A DNA stretch of 47,320 bases. It comes from Gammaproteobacteria bacterium (lineage in GTDB: Bacteria > Pseudomonadota > Gammaproteobacteria > Arenicellales > Poriferihabitantaceae). Below are positions 1 to 8,283 of the stretch, piece after piece. The notes under the pieces were generated by a model. That model was given only the letters and a program-made list of their open reading frames with translations, made no database searches and was not told the origin of the DNA. The stretch spans positions 1-47,320 of the forward strand of contig VYFG01000075.1 of the NCBI GenBank assembly GCA_009842505.1, written 5' to 3'. The position numbers and the translations under genes are program-made. The number at the start of each line of letters is the position of its first letter. Positions within the stretch are counted from its first letter, which is position 1.

Positions 1-302
1 TTATTATATAATACGTTGTTTTTAAACATATATTTTGTGTATTTCATGCCATTTATCCATGAAGTGTTTTCTTGGGTTGAAAATTTATGTTGCTTAAAGT
101 TGCCTAATAGGGTACATATCTGCCTCGCTTAGGGGCAAAAGTTTCCAAAAAGTACAACAAAGCGTGAGCGAGCGTTGCCCAAAGCACCCGTGGTGACCCT
201 GTGGTGAAGGAGAGTTTGCCAAACAGCCCCAGGGGAACTCAAGTTGAACGCAGTCCTCGGCCGAAAGCGGTTGAGGTTCTCAATTTCGGGAGATTTGGAG
301 AG
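1..302. promoter_or_regulatory. AT-rich leader upstream of TRAP operon
   Basis: The first 120 bases are strongly AT rich and then give way to ordinary composition. No convincing gene is visible; the long frame that runs through 201–302 lacks a plausible start and only becomes a recognisable protein after 303. The stretch probably holds the promoter of the TRAP operon, but I cannot pin down -35 and -10 boxes with confidence. Confidence 0.4.
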
Positions 303-1385
303 ATGAAACAATCAGAGATGAAACTATCGAGGAAACTTGCAAAAGGATTGCTCACGGGTGCGTTGTGCCTGTCAGCGATTGCAGCAACCGCAACTGTAAG
401 TCTTGCGGCCGATAACCCCGTTCGGTGGAAAATGCAGAGCTGGTTCCCCAGCAAAGCTCCCCATGCGGGGACCACCGGCTTTGACATACAGACCAAGATT
501 AAGCGTGTCTCAGGCGGAAATTTTCAAATCCGCTTCTTTGAGCCCGGCGCGCTGATTCCTCCGGCAGAATGTTTTGATTCTGTGAAGAAAGGCGCGGTCG
601 ATGCATGTTGGTCAACGCCGGCCTACTGGTATGGAAAGGATCCGGCATTTGCCTTGTTCTCGGCGGCGCCCTTCGGACCGGATTGGCCGGGTCTGCTGGC
701 TTGGTTCAATTATCACGGCGGCAAGGAGATTTACGAGAGGCTCTACCACAAGCACAATATGCACGCCATTCATTGCGGCGGAATGATTCCGGAAGCATCA
801 GGCTGGTTTAAGGAAGAGATCAAATCCGTTGAACAGTTCAACGGCTTGAAGATTCGATTCCTTGGGCTGGGTGCGCTTGTGTTGGACAAGCTTGGCGCTT
901 CCACGCAGTTGCTTGCAGGCGGTGATATTTTTCCAGCGCTGGAACTTGGAACGATCGATGCGACTGAATTCGCAGCACCCTCGGTGGATTGGAATCTCGG
1001 CTTCTGGCAAATCGTCAAGAACTACTACTTCCCCGGCTGGCACCAGCCAGCAACCATCTACGACATCATGATCAATCTTGATAAGTGGAACGCGTTGAGC
1101 GACACGCAAAAGGCTCAGCTCGAAATGGTTTGCGGCGACAATGTGCGGCAGGCTATCGCTCTGGGCGAATCCATGCAGCCCGATGCATTGGCCAAACATC
1201 AATCCAAAGGCGTAACAGTTCGCCGTTGGCCGCCGGAGGTTCTTGAGAAATTGGAAGGGACGTGGCGCACCGTTGCCGCTGAGCTCTCAACCAAGGATGC
1301 CACATTCAAGGAAGCGTACGACTCTCTGACCGCTTGGCAAGACAAGCACAAGATCTGGTTAGAACTCGGGTACCTGGATCGTTAA
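303..1385 (+). CDS. TRAP transporter substrate-binding protein (DctP/TakP type)
   Basis: Periplasmic solute receptor of a tripartite ATP-independent transporter, which hands an organic acid to the DctQM permease encoded next door. The 360-residue product begins with a typical signal peptide (basic MKQSEMKLSRKLAK, hydrophobic core, cleavage near VSLA/ADN). The frame is open from 201, but the ATG at 303 has GGGAGA about 10 bases ahead and gives the proper signal peptide. The segment ATEFAAPSVDWNLGFWQIVK followed by YYFPGWHQP is characteristic of the TakP-like subgroup that binds 2-oxoacids through a cation; the actual ligand is unknown. A strong terminator hairpin follows the stop codon, so the receptor is probably made in excess over the permease. 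Confidence 0.9.
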   Translation: MKQSEMKLSRKLAKGLLTGALCLSAIAATATVSLAADNPVRWKMQSWFPSKAPHAGTTGFDIQTKIKRVSGGNFQIRFFEPGALIPPAECFDSVKKGAVDACWSTPAYWYGKDPAFALFSAAPFGPDWPGLLAWFNYHGGKEIYERLYHKHNMHAIHCGGMIPEASGWFKEEIKSVEQFNGLKIRFLGLGALVLDKLGASTQLLAGGDIFPALELGTIDATEFAAPSVDWNLGFWQIVKNYYFPGWHQPATIYDIMINLDKWNALSDTQKAQLEMVCGDNVRQAIALGESMQPDALAKHQSKGVTVRRWPPEVLEKLEGTWRTVAAELSTKDATFKEAYDSLTAWQDKHKIWLELGYLDR

Positions 1386-1411
1386 GGCCAATCAAACGGG
1401 TCCTCCCTTAG

Positions 1412-1446
1412 CTGCCGGACCGACCGAGTGGTCCGGCAGTCTTTTC
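1412..1446 (+). terminator. Terminator between TRAP receptor and permease genes
   Basis: A perfect 10-base-pair stem (CTGCCGGACC at 1412–1421 with GGTCCGGCAG at 1430–1439) encloses an 8-base loop and is followed by TCTTTTCC. This is a textbook intrinsic terminator. Lying inside the operon it probably acts as a partial terminator that lowers permease expression relative to the receptor. Confidence 0.8.
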
Positions 1447-1471
1447 CCTGATCATAGTCTGGTCCGGCCCC

Positions 1472-2158
1472 ATGAACACGTTACTGCATCTCGCCAGGCT
1501 CTCTGACCGGATAGTTGTCGCCATCGGGCGGGCGTCAACCTGGCTTGCACTGGTCCTGATTGCGGTGATTCTTTTTGACGTGGTCACTCGCCGGTTCTTT
1601 GTGCTTGGCTCTACGAAGCTGCAGGAGTTGCAATGGCACATCCACACTATTTTGTTCATGTTCTGTGTCGGGTTCGCATACTTGAGTGACGATCACGTTC
1701 GCATTGATCTGTTTCGTGCGAAGATGTCTCAACGCACCCAAGACTGGATTGAGCTCATTGGTTGCGTGGTGTTTGTAATCCCCTACTGTGGAATCATATT
1801 TTATTTAAGCATCGGGTTTGCCTATGATTCTTTCGTGGGTGGCGAGGTGTCGTCCGCGGGCACAGGCCTATCTCACCGATGGATCATTAAATCCTGCATG
1901 ACGTTCGGATTCGCGTTGCTCTTGCTCAGCGGGATTTGCATCGCATTGAATCGTATTGTGATCCTGCTTGGGCCACCCGAGCTCGCGAACCTAGCCCGTC
2001 ATTCCGCCAGTGTTCACAAGACCGATCTGGTCGCCACCCCAGACCAGCCCGTCGAGCATGTGCGGACCTCCCCACCAACCCATTCGATAGCCGAGCCCAG
2101 CCCACAGGGCAAGCCCAGAAGTTCGACCAGAAGTTCGACCGATGATCCTTCTAGTTGA
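1472..2158 (+). CDS. TRAP transporter small permease subunit (DctQ family)
   Basis: Small integral-membrane subunit that partners the large DctM permease. The 228-residue protein shows four hydrophobic helices, the first near residues 22–44 (TWLALVLIAVILFDVVTRRF), with the usual short DctQ layout. The last 50 or so residues form a hydrophilic Pro/Ser/Thr-rich tail not typical of the family; its end is encoded by a tandem 12-base repeat (2117–2140) giving RSSTRSST. The stop codon overlaps the dctM start by 17 bases, which suggests translational coupling. Confidence 0.88.
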   Translation: MNTLLHLARLSDRIVVAIGRASTWLALVLIAVILFDVVTRRFFVLGSTKLQELQWHIHTILFMFCVGFAYLSDDHVRIDLFRAKMSQRTQDWIELIGCVVFVIPYCGIIFYLSIGFAYDSFVGGEVSSAGTGLSHRWIIKSCMTFGFALLLLSGICIALNRIVILLGPPELANLARHSASVHKTDLVATPDQPVEHVRTSPPTHSIAEPSPQGKPRSSTRSSTDDPSS

Positions 2159-3509
2159 TTATTTGCCCGTGCTCATGTTTGCGGCTCTGGCAGTCCTGCT
2201 GTTTACGGGCTTTCCGGTCGGTTTCATCCTTGGCGGTGTTGGCCTGGGCTTTGGATTTCTCGGCGCTCTTCTGGGCGTATTTTCCGTGAACGAGTTTTTC
2301 AATCTTGTGGTTCGAATCTATGGTGGTGTGGCGGAAAATATGATTCTGACTGCGATCCCCATGTTCATCTTGATGGGGACGATGTTGGAACGAAGCGGTG
2401 TTGCCCACGAACTCTTGCACTGCCTTCAAATTCTCTTTCGGCGCACCCCAGGTGGGCTGGCGATCGCTGTTACCATGATGGGTACAATCATGGCGGCGAC
2501 GACAGGAATTGTTGGCGCCAGTGTTGTGATGATGACCCTGATGGCCCTGCCGGTGATGATGGCGAGAGGCTACTCAATTCCGATGGCGACGGGCACAATC
2601 GGCGCGGCAGGTACGCTCGGAATTTTGATTCCGCCGAGCATCATGTTGGTGATTATGGCGGATCTTCTCGTCACCTCCGTGGGAACTTTGTTTATTGCGG
2701 CGCTCATCCCGGGGTTGCTGTTGGCCAGTCTTTTCGTGCTGTACATAGCCATATTTGCTTGGAAGTTTCCGCACTTTGCCCCACCCCTTCCACGCGATGA
2801 TGGACCTGATACGTATGGCGATCTGGCTGCCTTGGTGATCAGGGCTTTCTTGCCTCCCCTGTTTTTGATGTTTCTCGTGCTGGGGTCCATTGCATTTGGA
2901 TGGGCAACTCCGACCGAAGCTGCGGGAGTTGGAGCCTTTGGAGCCATCCTTTTGGCTGCATTCAGCAGAAAACTGAGCCTGTCGGTTTTGCAAGATGTTC
3001 TGGTTCGCTCAATGCGTACCAACGCAATGCTCTTTTTGATTTTCATCGGTGCGACAGCATTCGCCTATGTCTTTAGGTCTCTTGGGGGCGATTTTATCGT
3101 TGGCGATTTTGTTGAATCCATGGGGTTGGGCTCTTGGGGGGTCCTTCTTCTGATGATGGCAGTCATATTTCTGCTGGGATTTTTCCTCGAGTGGATTGAG
3201 ATCACACTGATTGTCATTCCCATCTTCACGCCGATCATTCGGACGCTGGATTTTGGAGCGCATCTGCCTCAGGAAGACGTTATTCACTGGTTTGCGCTTT
3301 TGGTTGCAATCAACCTTCAGTCATCATTTCTCACACCTCCTTTCGGAATAACGCTGTTCTACATGAAGGGCACCGCGCCCGCCGGCATCAAGATGGAGCA
3401 AATCTATTTGGGAATTATCCCATTCGTTGCTCTTCAGATGATCGGTCTCGGTCTCATTATCGCATTCCCCGCAATCGCTCTGTGGCTACCCCATCTCGTG
3501 TTTGACTAA
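2142..3509 (+). CDS. TRAP transporter large permease subunit (DctM family)
   Basis: Main transport subunit of the TRAP system, a Na+-coupled symporter of the inner membrane. The 455-residue length, about a dozen hydrophobic segments, and family signatures such as AIPMFILMGTMLERSG (about residue 70), GTLGILIPPSIMLV (about residue 155) and TPTEAAGVGAFGA (about residue 262) are all intact. It begins inside the end of the small-permease gene. Together with the receptor gene it forms a complete transporter, unlike the second, decayed TRAP locus at 15918–18341. Confidence 0.93.
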   Translation: MILLVDYLPVLMFAALAVLLFTGFPVGFILGGVGLGFGFLGALLGVFSVNEFFNLVVRIYGGVAENMILTAIPMFILMGTMLERSGVAHELLHCLQILFRRTPGGLAIAVTMMGTIMAATTGIVGASVVMMTLMALPVMMARGYSIPMATGTIGAAGTLGILIPPSIMLVIMADLLVTSVGTLFIAALIPGLLLASLFVLYIAIFAWKFPHFAPPLPRDDGPDTYGDLAALVIRAFLPPLFLMFLVLGSIAFGWATPTEAAGVGAFGAILLAAFSRKLSLSVLQDVLVRSMRTNAMLFLIFIGATAFAYVFRSLGGDFIVGDFVESMGLGSWGVLLLMMAVIFLLGFFLEWIEITLIVIPIFTPIIRTLDFGAHLPQEDVIHWFALLVAINLQSSFLTPPFGITLFYMKGTAPAGIKMEQIYLGIIPFVALQMIGLGLIIAFPAIALWLPHLVFD

Positions 3510-3520
3510 CTAAAAAGCTC

Positions 3521-4609
3521 ATGTCGACGAAGTACAACATCCTGATTTTTGGCGCCTCTTACGGCTCACTGTTTGCGGCCAAGCTGCTGTTGGCCGATCA
3601 CTCAGTTCAACTGGTTTGCCTTCCCGACGAGGCGAAGCTGATAAATGATGCGGGCATAAGAGTTCGTCTGCCTGTAAGGGGTCTAAGCGACCTGGTCGAA
3701 GTCGACTCTCGAAATCTCAACGGACAGCTCTCCGCTTGTGAACCTTGTAATGCAACTGTGAAAGAAACTGATCTGGTCATACTTGCGATGCAAGAGCCAC
3801 AATACGGTGCGCACGACGTGAGGACGTTGCTGGATGATGTGGCCCTAGCCGGCGTTCCCTGCATGTCGATAATGAACATGCCGCCGTTGGCCTACATGAG
3901 GCGAATCCCGGGAATAGACAGCAAGCTGCTTGAAGAGTGTTACACCGATCCGAGCGTATGGGATAATTTTGATCCCGCCAACATCACACTTTGCAGCCCG
4001 GATCCTCAGGCGTTTCGTCCTCCCGATGAGAAACCTAACGTTCTGCAGGTTAGCCTGCCAACCAATTTCAAGGCTGCAGCATTTGAAGTCGAAAAACACA
4101 CTGCGATTTTGCGGGACATTCAAGCTGATATCGAAGCCATTACGTTCGATGCGGGATCCGAATCGGTAAATCTTCCCGTGAAATTGAAGGTTCACGACTC
4201 CCTGTACGTACCGCTGGCAAAATGGAGCATGTTACTGACCGGCAACTATCGTTGCATCCAAGAGAGCGACATGCAGTCGATTCGGGATGCGGTGCACTCA
4301 GACATTGAGGCCTCGCGCGCAATGTATGATTGGGTTTGCGACCTGTGTGTCTCGATCGGCGCGTCGCGGGATGATCTGGTGCCATTCGATAAGTACGCGG
4401 CTGCTGCGGGCGGTTTGGCAAAGCCCTCGTCCGCCGCCCGTGCGCTTCTGGCTGGTAGACCGAACATCGAGCGCGTAGATCGCCTAATTCGGGACATCGC
4501 CAGACAAAAAGGCCGGCGATCGCCGGTGCTCGATTACACTGTCGGATTGGTCGACGTATGGTTGAAAAGAAATCGAAAACACAACGGAAGAGTACAGCGC
4601 CACAATTAA
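3521..4609 (+). CDS. NAD(P)-dependent dehydrogenase, ketopantoate-reductase-like
   Basis: The 362-residue protein opens with a Rossmann nucleotide-binding motif (ILIFGASYGSLFAAKLL) and continues as in the ketopantoate reductase / opine dehydrogenase superfamily: a beta strand and LVCL, then TDLVILAMQEPQYG matching the loop that closes the first domain. The C-terminal helical part carries a plausible catalytic lysine region (LAKWSMLLTGN). It lies 11 bases behind the TRAP permease, so it probably processes the imported acid. I cannot assign a substrate; a role in pantothenate synthesis is unlikely given this context. Opine-type dehydrogenase is the main alternative. Confidence 0.65.
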   Translation: MSTKYNILIFGASYGSLFAAKLLLADHSVQLVCLPDEAKLINDAGIRVRLPVRGLSDLVEVDSRNLNGQLSACEPCNATVKETDLVILAMQEPQYGAHDVRTLLDDVALAGVPCMSIMNMPPLAYMRRIPGIDSKLLEECYTDPSVWDNFDPANITLCSPDPQAFRPPDEKPNVLQVSLPTNFKAAAFEVEKHTAILRDIQADIEAITFDAGSESVNLPVKLKVHDSLYVPLAKWSMLLTGNYRCIQESDMQSIRDAVHSDIEASRAMYDWVCDLCVSIGASRDDLVPFDKYAAAAGGLAKPSSAARALLAGRPNIERVDRLIRDIARQKGRRSPVLDYTVGLVDVWLKRNRKHNGRVQRHN

Positions 4610-4649
4610 CTCGGCCAATCAGCGCAAGTATGTAGTCAGTCGAACGACG

Positions 4650-5498
4650 ATGACCATCGCTGACACACTTCAGAGCTTTGCGATTACAGCCAGGCTGAAG
4701 GCCGATCTTTTAGAGCATAATCTGCCGGGCTTTATGGTGTCCGCGATGATGGCCGGTGCGTACGTTGGAATGGGTATTCTGCTCATATTCAGCGTAGGGC
4801 AAGGGGTGGACGCATCAGCTCAGCCGATCGTAATGGGCGCAAGTTTCGGCATTGCATTGACACTCGTGATTTTTGCAGGATCTGAACTGTTCACAGGACA
4901 CACGATGTACATGATGCAGGGCCGGCTCATGGGTTCGGTATCGACGAGTGAGTTGTGCAAAACCTGGGTTGGCAGTTGGCTCGGAAATCTTCTTGGCGCT
5001 GCGGGTTTGGGAATGATCTTTGTGGTGGGGTCCAGCGAGTTGGTGCTCGGAGGAGACGGAAAGAGTCTGTTGCACGCTGTTGCCGCAAAGAAGATGAATG
5101 CCCCGTCATTCGAACTCGTTGCACGAGCTATTTTGTGCAATTGGCTCGTTTGCTTAGCTATTTGGATGTCATCTCGAACCAAGAGCGATACCGCGAAGTG
5201 CGTACTAATATTTTGGTGTCTTTACGCATTCATAGCGGCGGGATTCGAGCACAGCGTTGCGAACATGACAGTGTTTTCAGTTGCGCTGCTCTCACAACAT
5301 TCTGGCGCGATCTCCGTCTTGGGAGCTATGCACAATCTGATTTGGGTGACGCTTGGCAATGTTATCGGTGGAGCAATTTTTATGGGGTCAGCTTATTGGC
5401 TGGTAGCCGGTCGTCCCCTGTTCCAAAACGATCAGGTTCAAGCGCATACAAGAAAAACCACAAACCCATCAAATATGGAGCAAGAGGCCCTGGATTGA
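4650..5498 (+). CDS. Formate/nitrite transporter (FNT) family channel
   Basis: Inner-membrane pentameric channel family that moves small anions such as formate, nitrite, hydrosulfide or lactate. The 282-residue protein has six hydrophobic segments, the family motif FAGSELFTGHTMYM near residue 72, SWLGNLLGA near residue 110, and FEHSVANMTVF near residue 197, equivalent to the conserved pore segment of NirC/FocA. It sits 40 bases after the dehydrogenase gene and is probably cotranscribed, which suggests export or import of a small anion linked to the metabolism of the TRAP substrate. The specificity cannot be read from the sequence. Confidence 0.88.
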   Translation: MTIADTLQSFAITARLKADLLEHNLPGFMVSAMMAGAYVGMGILLIFSVGQGVDASAQPIVMGASFGIALTLVIFAGSELFTGHTMYMMQGRLMGSVSTSELCKTWVGSWLGNLLGAAGLGMIFVVGSSELVLGGDGKSLLHAVAAKKMNAPSFELVARAILCNWLVCLAIWMSSRTKSDTAKCVLIFWCLYAFIAAGFEHSVANMTVFSVALLSQHSGAISVLGAMHNLIWVTLGNVIGGAIFMGSAYWLVAGRPLFQNDQVQAHTRKTTNPSNMEQEALD

Positions 5499-5633
5499 AC
5501 ATTGCCTGCAAATTCAGTCCCGTATTGTGGCTCGATAAAATGCAGAGAACCAGGAACCGCTACCAGAGTTTGAACCACCTGGAGGGGTAGTTCGAACCCT
5601 GGGTTGAACTTTGTCGAAGGGGCATTATTGGCG

Positions 5634-5659
5634 CTCTAACATGGATCAATATGTTAGAG
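5634..5659. repeat. Perfect 9-bp inverted repeat at region boundary
   Basis: CTCTAACAT at 5634–5642 and ATGTTAGAG at 5651–5659 are perfect reverse complements separated by 8 bases. The element lies exactly where the lower-GC TRAP/FNT block ends and about 45 bases before the truncated hydroxylase. It could be an operator for a regulator of the gentisate genes, a weak terminator (GTAATTTT follows), or the remains of a recombination end. Confidence 0.6.
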
Positions 5660-5705
5660 GTAATTTTCCCTTGTACAATTTAGGGATTCTGTAATCCTGG
5701 GTCAC

Positions 5706-5936
5706 ATGATGCGGGTTCACGAGGCGCCGGAAGACGCGCTCAATGCCTATTGCAGCCAGCGCATGGTGCGGACGGCCCGGGTCCAGCTGGGCGCCCGCAT
5801 CATCGGCGACTACATTTACCATCCCTCCGGCGCAGCGGCCAGGGTCAGGGACCACGTCATGGGAAGCAAGACGCCCGAACAGTGGTACGACGATCTTGAG
5901 TGGCTGTACGGCGGCAACGGGCTGGAAGCCGGGTAG
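5706..5936 (+). pseudogene. C-terminal remnant of 3-hydroxybenzoate 6-hydroxylase
   Basis: About 75 residues match the end of the flavoprotein 3-hydroxybenzoate 6-monooxygenase family: RMVRTARVQLGAR, the YHPSG segment, and the terminal TPEQWYDDLEWLYGG. The FAD and substrate domains (roughly 320 residues) are missing, and the sequence upstream of about 5700 is AT rich and unrelated. The frame is open only back to a stop at 5661. The full enzyme would have made gentisate from 3-hydroxybenzoate, exactly the substrate of the dioxygenase that follows 30 bases later. It therefore appears to be the last piece of a gentisate operon truncated by a rearrangement. Confidence 0.7.
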
Positions 5937-5966
5937 TCGGCCATCCAACAAAGAGAGGAAACCATC

Positions 5967-7022
5967 ATGCCAGTCATCGAAACGCCGGAGGTCACGCCGG
6001 AAAGGGCCCGGTACTACGACAAGATCCGGGAGCAGGGACTGTCCCCGCTCTGGATGGTCTTCAACCGCCTGATCACGCGAACGCCCGAGAGCGACTGCCG
6101 GCCGTACCTGTGGCGCTATGCCGACCTGAAACCCCTGTTGCTCGAGGCGGGGGGGTTGATCAGCGCCGCCGAGGCGGAGCGGCGGGTCCTGATTCTCGAG
6201 AACCCCGGCATGCCGGACTCGGGCAGGATCACCACTTCGCTCTATGCCGGCCTGCAGCTGGTGCTGCCGGGAGAGGTGGCGCCCGCCCACCGTCACAGCC
6301 AGTCCGCGCTTCGGTTCGTGGTGGACGGCGACGGCGCCTACACCGCCGTGGACGGCGAACGCACCGTGATGCGTCCCGGGGATTTCGTCATCACCCCGCC
6401 CTGGGCATGGCATGACCACGGCAACGAGTCCGGGGAGCCGATGATCTGGATGGATGGACTGGATATTCCGGTACTCCAGTTCTTCGATGCGTCATTCGCC
6501 GAACCCTACAGCGGTGACCTGCAGCCGGTGACCAGGCAGACCGGCGACAGCCTCGCCAGGTTCGGGGCCAACATGCTGCCGGTGGATCATGCAAGGGGCG
6601 GGTCGGTCTCCCCTATCTTCAATTACCCCTATGCCCGCAGCCGGGAAGCACTGGAGCAGCTGAAGCGGCAGGAGGAGTGGGACCCCTGCCACGGGCTCAA
6701 GCTGTGTTACGTGAATCCGCTCAACGGTGACGCGGCGATGCCGACGATCTCCGCTTTCATCCAGCTGCTGCCGGCGGGATTTGAAACCGCCCCCTATCGG
6801 TCCACCGACGCCACGGTGTTCACGCCGGTGGAGGGGCGCGGGTTCAGCACCATCGCAGGGCAGCGATTCGACTGGGCGGAAAAGGACGTCTTCGTTGCGC
6901 CAAGCTGGGCCACCGTGGTGCACCACCCGGAGACGGAAAGCGTCCTGTTCAGCTTTTCGGACCGCACCTGCCAAGAGAAACTGGGCATTTTCCGGGAACA
7001 GAGGAACCCGGATGACGGGTGA
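5967..7022 (+). CDS. Gentisate 1,2-dioxygenase
   Basis: Ring-cleaving, Fe(II)-dependent bicupin enzyme converting gentisate to maleylpyruvate in the cytoplasm. The 351-residue protein matches the family along its length: WMVFNRLITRTPES near the N-terminus, the N-cupin metal segment APAHRHSQSALRFV (two His) near residue 108, the matching histidine in ITPPWAWHDHG, and a second cupin containing FVAPSWATVVHH. A strong Shine–Dalgarno (AGAGAGGAAA) precedes the ATG. It is followed by the salicylyl-CoA hydroxylase-like gene, whose product also feeds gentisate formation. Confidence 0.9.
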   Translation: MPVIETPEVTPERARYYDKIREQGLSPLWMVFNRLITRTPESDCRPYLWRYADLKPLLLEAGGLISAAEAERRVLILENPGMPDSGRITTSLYAGLQLVLPGEVAPAHRHSQSALRFVVDGDGAYTAVDGERTVMRPGDFVITPPWAWHDHGNESGEPMIWMDGLDIPVLQFFDASFAEPYSGDLQPVTRQTGDSLARFGANMLPVDHARGGSVSPIFNYPYARSREALEQLKRQEEWDPCHGLKLCYVNPLNGDAAMPTISAFIQLLPAGFETAPYRSTDATVFTPVEGRGFSTIAGQRFDWAEKDVFVAPSWATVVHHPETESVLFSFSDRTCQEKLGIFREQRNPDDG

Positions 7023-7079
7023 TGCGACGGGACGGGCGGCGGCAAGCGAACGGGAACACGCGGCCGGGACCGGAATCAC

Positions 7080-8231
7080 GTGAAAATCCGCATCGTCGGC
7101 GGCGGGCCCGCGGGCCTGTATGCCGCCATCCTGCTGAAGAAATGCCGGCCGGACATTGACCTGCGCGTCTACGAGCAGAATGCCGCCGATGCGACCTGGG
7201 GCTTCGGCGTGGTGTTCTCGGACCGTGCCCTGGAATTTCTTCGCGCAGATGACCCCGAAACCGCCGACCTGATCGGGCGGCGGATGGAGAGCTGGTCGAG
7301 GATCACGATCTCCCACAAGGGCGAGCGGATCGATATCGACGGCATCGGCTTTCGCTCTATTGGCCGGCTGGCCATGCTGCAGCTCCTGCAGTCAAGGGCA
7401 GCATTCCTCGGCGTGGAGACCAGGTACGGAACGCGCATTGAGGATGTTTCGGAGTTCGACGATTGTGACCTGGTGATCGCGGCGGACGGACTGAACTCCG
7501 TCGTGCGGGCCGAGGCCCCGGGTGAATTCGGCGAGTCGATCACCCTGCTTGACAACCGTTTCATCTGGTACGGGGCCAGCAAGCCGTTCGGGGCGTTGAC
7601 CCAGACCTTCATCAGCACGGACCGCGGGGACTTCAACGCGCACCATTACCGGTACTCCCCGGACCGGAGTACGTTCCTGGTGGAATGCAGTCCGGAAGCC
7701 TACGCAAACTACGGGTTCGGGAACATGCCCGAGATCGAATACCGCGAGATCTGCCGGGACATCTTCGCAAGGGAACTCGGGGACGCGACGCTGATCAACA
7801 ACCATTCCATGTGGCGCCGGTTCCCGGTGCTCAGGAACACACGCTGGTTCCGCCGGAACCGCGTGCTCGTCGGAGACGCCCTGCATACCGCGCATTACTC
7901 CATCGGATCCGGGACCCGGCTTGCTCTGGAGGACGTGGCCGCACTGGTGGATTCGCTGCGCAGCCACGACTTCGACGTGGCCCGGGCCCTGCCCGCCTAT
8001 CAGGTCGGGAGGGAGCCGGTGTTGAACAAGCTGACAGCCGCCGCCCGCCGTTCCGGAGACTGGTACGAACGGTTCGGCGAACACATGCGGCTGGATCCAT
8101 GGCCGTTCGCGCTCAGCTACATCATGCGTTCCGGGCGCCTGGACGGGGACACCCTCGCGAGGATGTCGCCGGTGTTCTGCCGGGAACTGCAACAACGCGG
8201 CATCGGGATCCCGGAGCTCGACGAGACGTAA
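7080..8231 (+). CDS. FAD monooxygenase, salicylyl-CoA 5-hydroxylase-like
   Basis: Class A flavoprotein monooxygenase. The 383-residue protein begins (GTG start) with the FAD motif IVGGGPAGLYAAIL and the signature WGFGVVFSDRALEFL, seen in salicylyl-CoA 5-hydroxylase and the N-terminal domain of 2-aminobenzoyl-CoA monooxygenase; the second FAD motif is VLVGDALHTAHYSIGSG. Placed directly after gentisate dioxygenase it most likely hydroxylates a CoA-bound aromatic acid (salicylyl-CoA) so that gentisate forms after thioester loss. No CoA ligase or thioesterase lies in the window. 2-Aminobenzoyl-CoA or another aryl-CoA is the alternative substrate. Confidence 0.75.
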   Translation: MKIRIVGGGPAGLYAAILLKKCRPDIDLRVYEQNAADATWGFGVVFSDRALEFLRADDPETADLIGRRMESWSRITISHKGERIDIDGIGFRSIGRLAMLQLLQSRAAFLGVETRYGTRIEDVSEFDDCDLVIAADGLNSVVRAEAPGEFGESITLLDNRFIWYGASKPFGALTQTFISTDRGDFNAHHYRYSPDRSTFLVECSPEAYANYGFGNMPEIEYREICRDIFARELGDATLINNHSMWRRFPVLRNTRWFRRNRVLVGDALHTAHYSIGSGTRLALEDVAALVDSLRSHDFDVARALPAYQVGREPVLNKLTAAARRSGDWYERFGEHMRLDPWPFALSYIMRSGRLDGDTLARMSPVFCRELQQRGIGIPELDET

Positions 8232-8283
8232 TCCGCCGGGCCGTTCGGCCGGTGACCGCACGGTGCAAGCAGGCCGGCCGGGG

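Noticed and set aside
5560..5625. GTTCGAACC looked like the T arm of a tRNA
   Set aside because: No matching acceptor, anticodon or D arm surrounds it on either strand, and the stem around TTCGAAC does not pair in the tRNA way.
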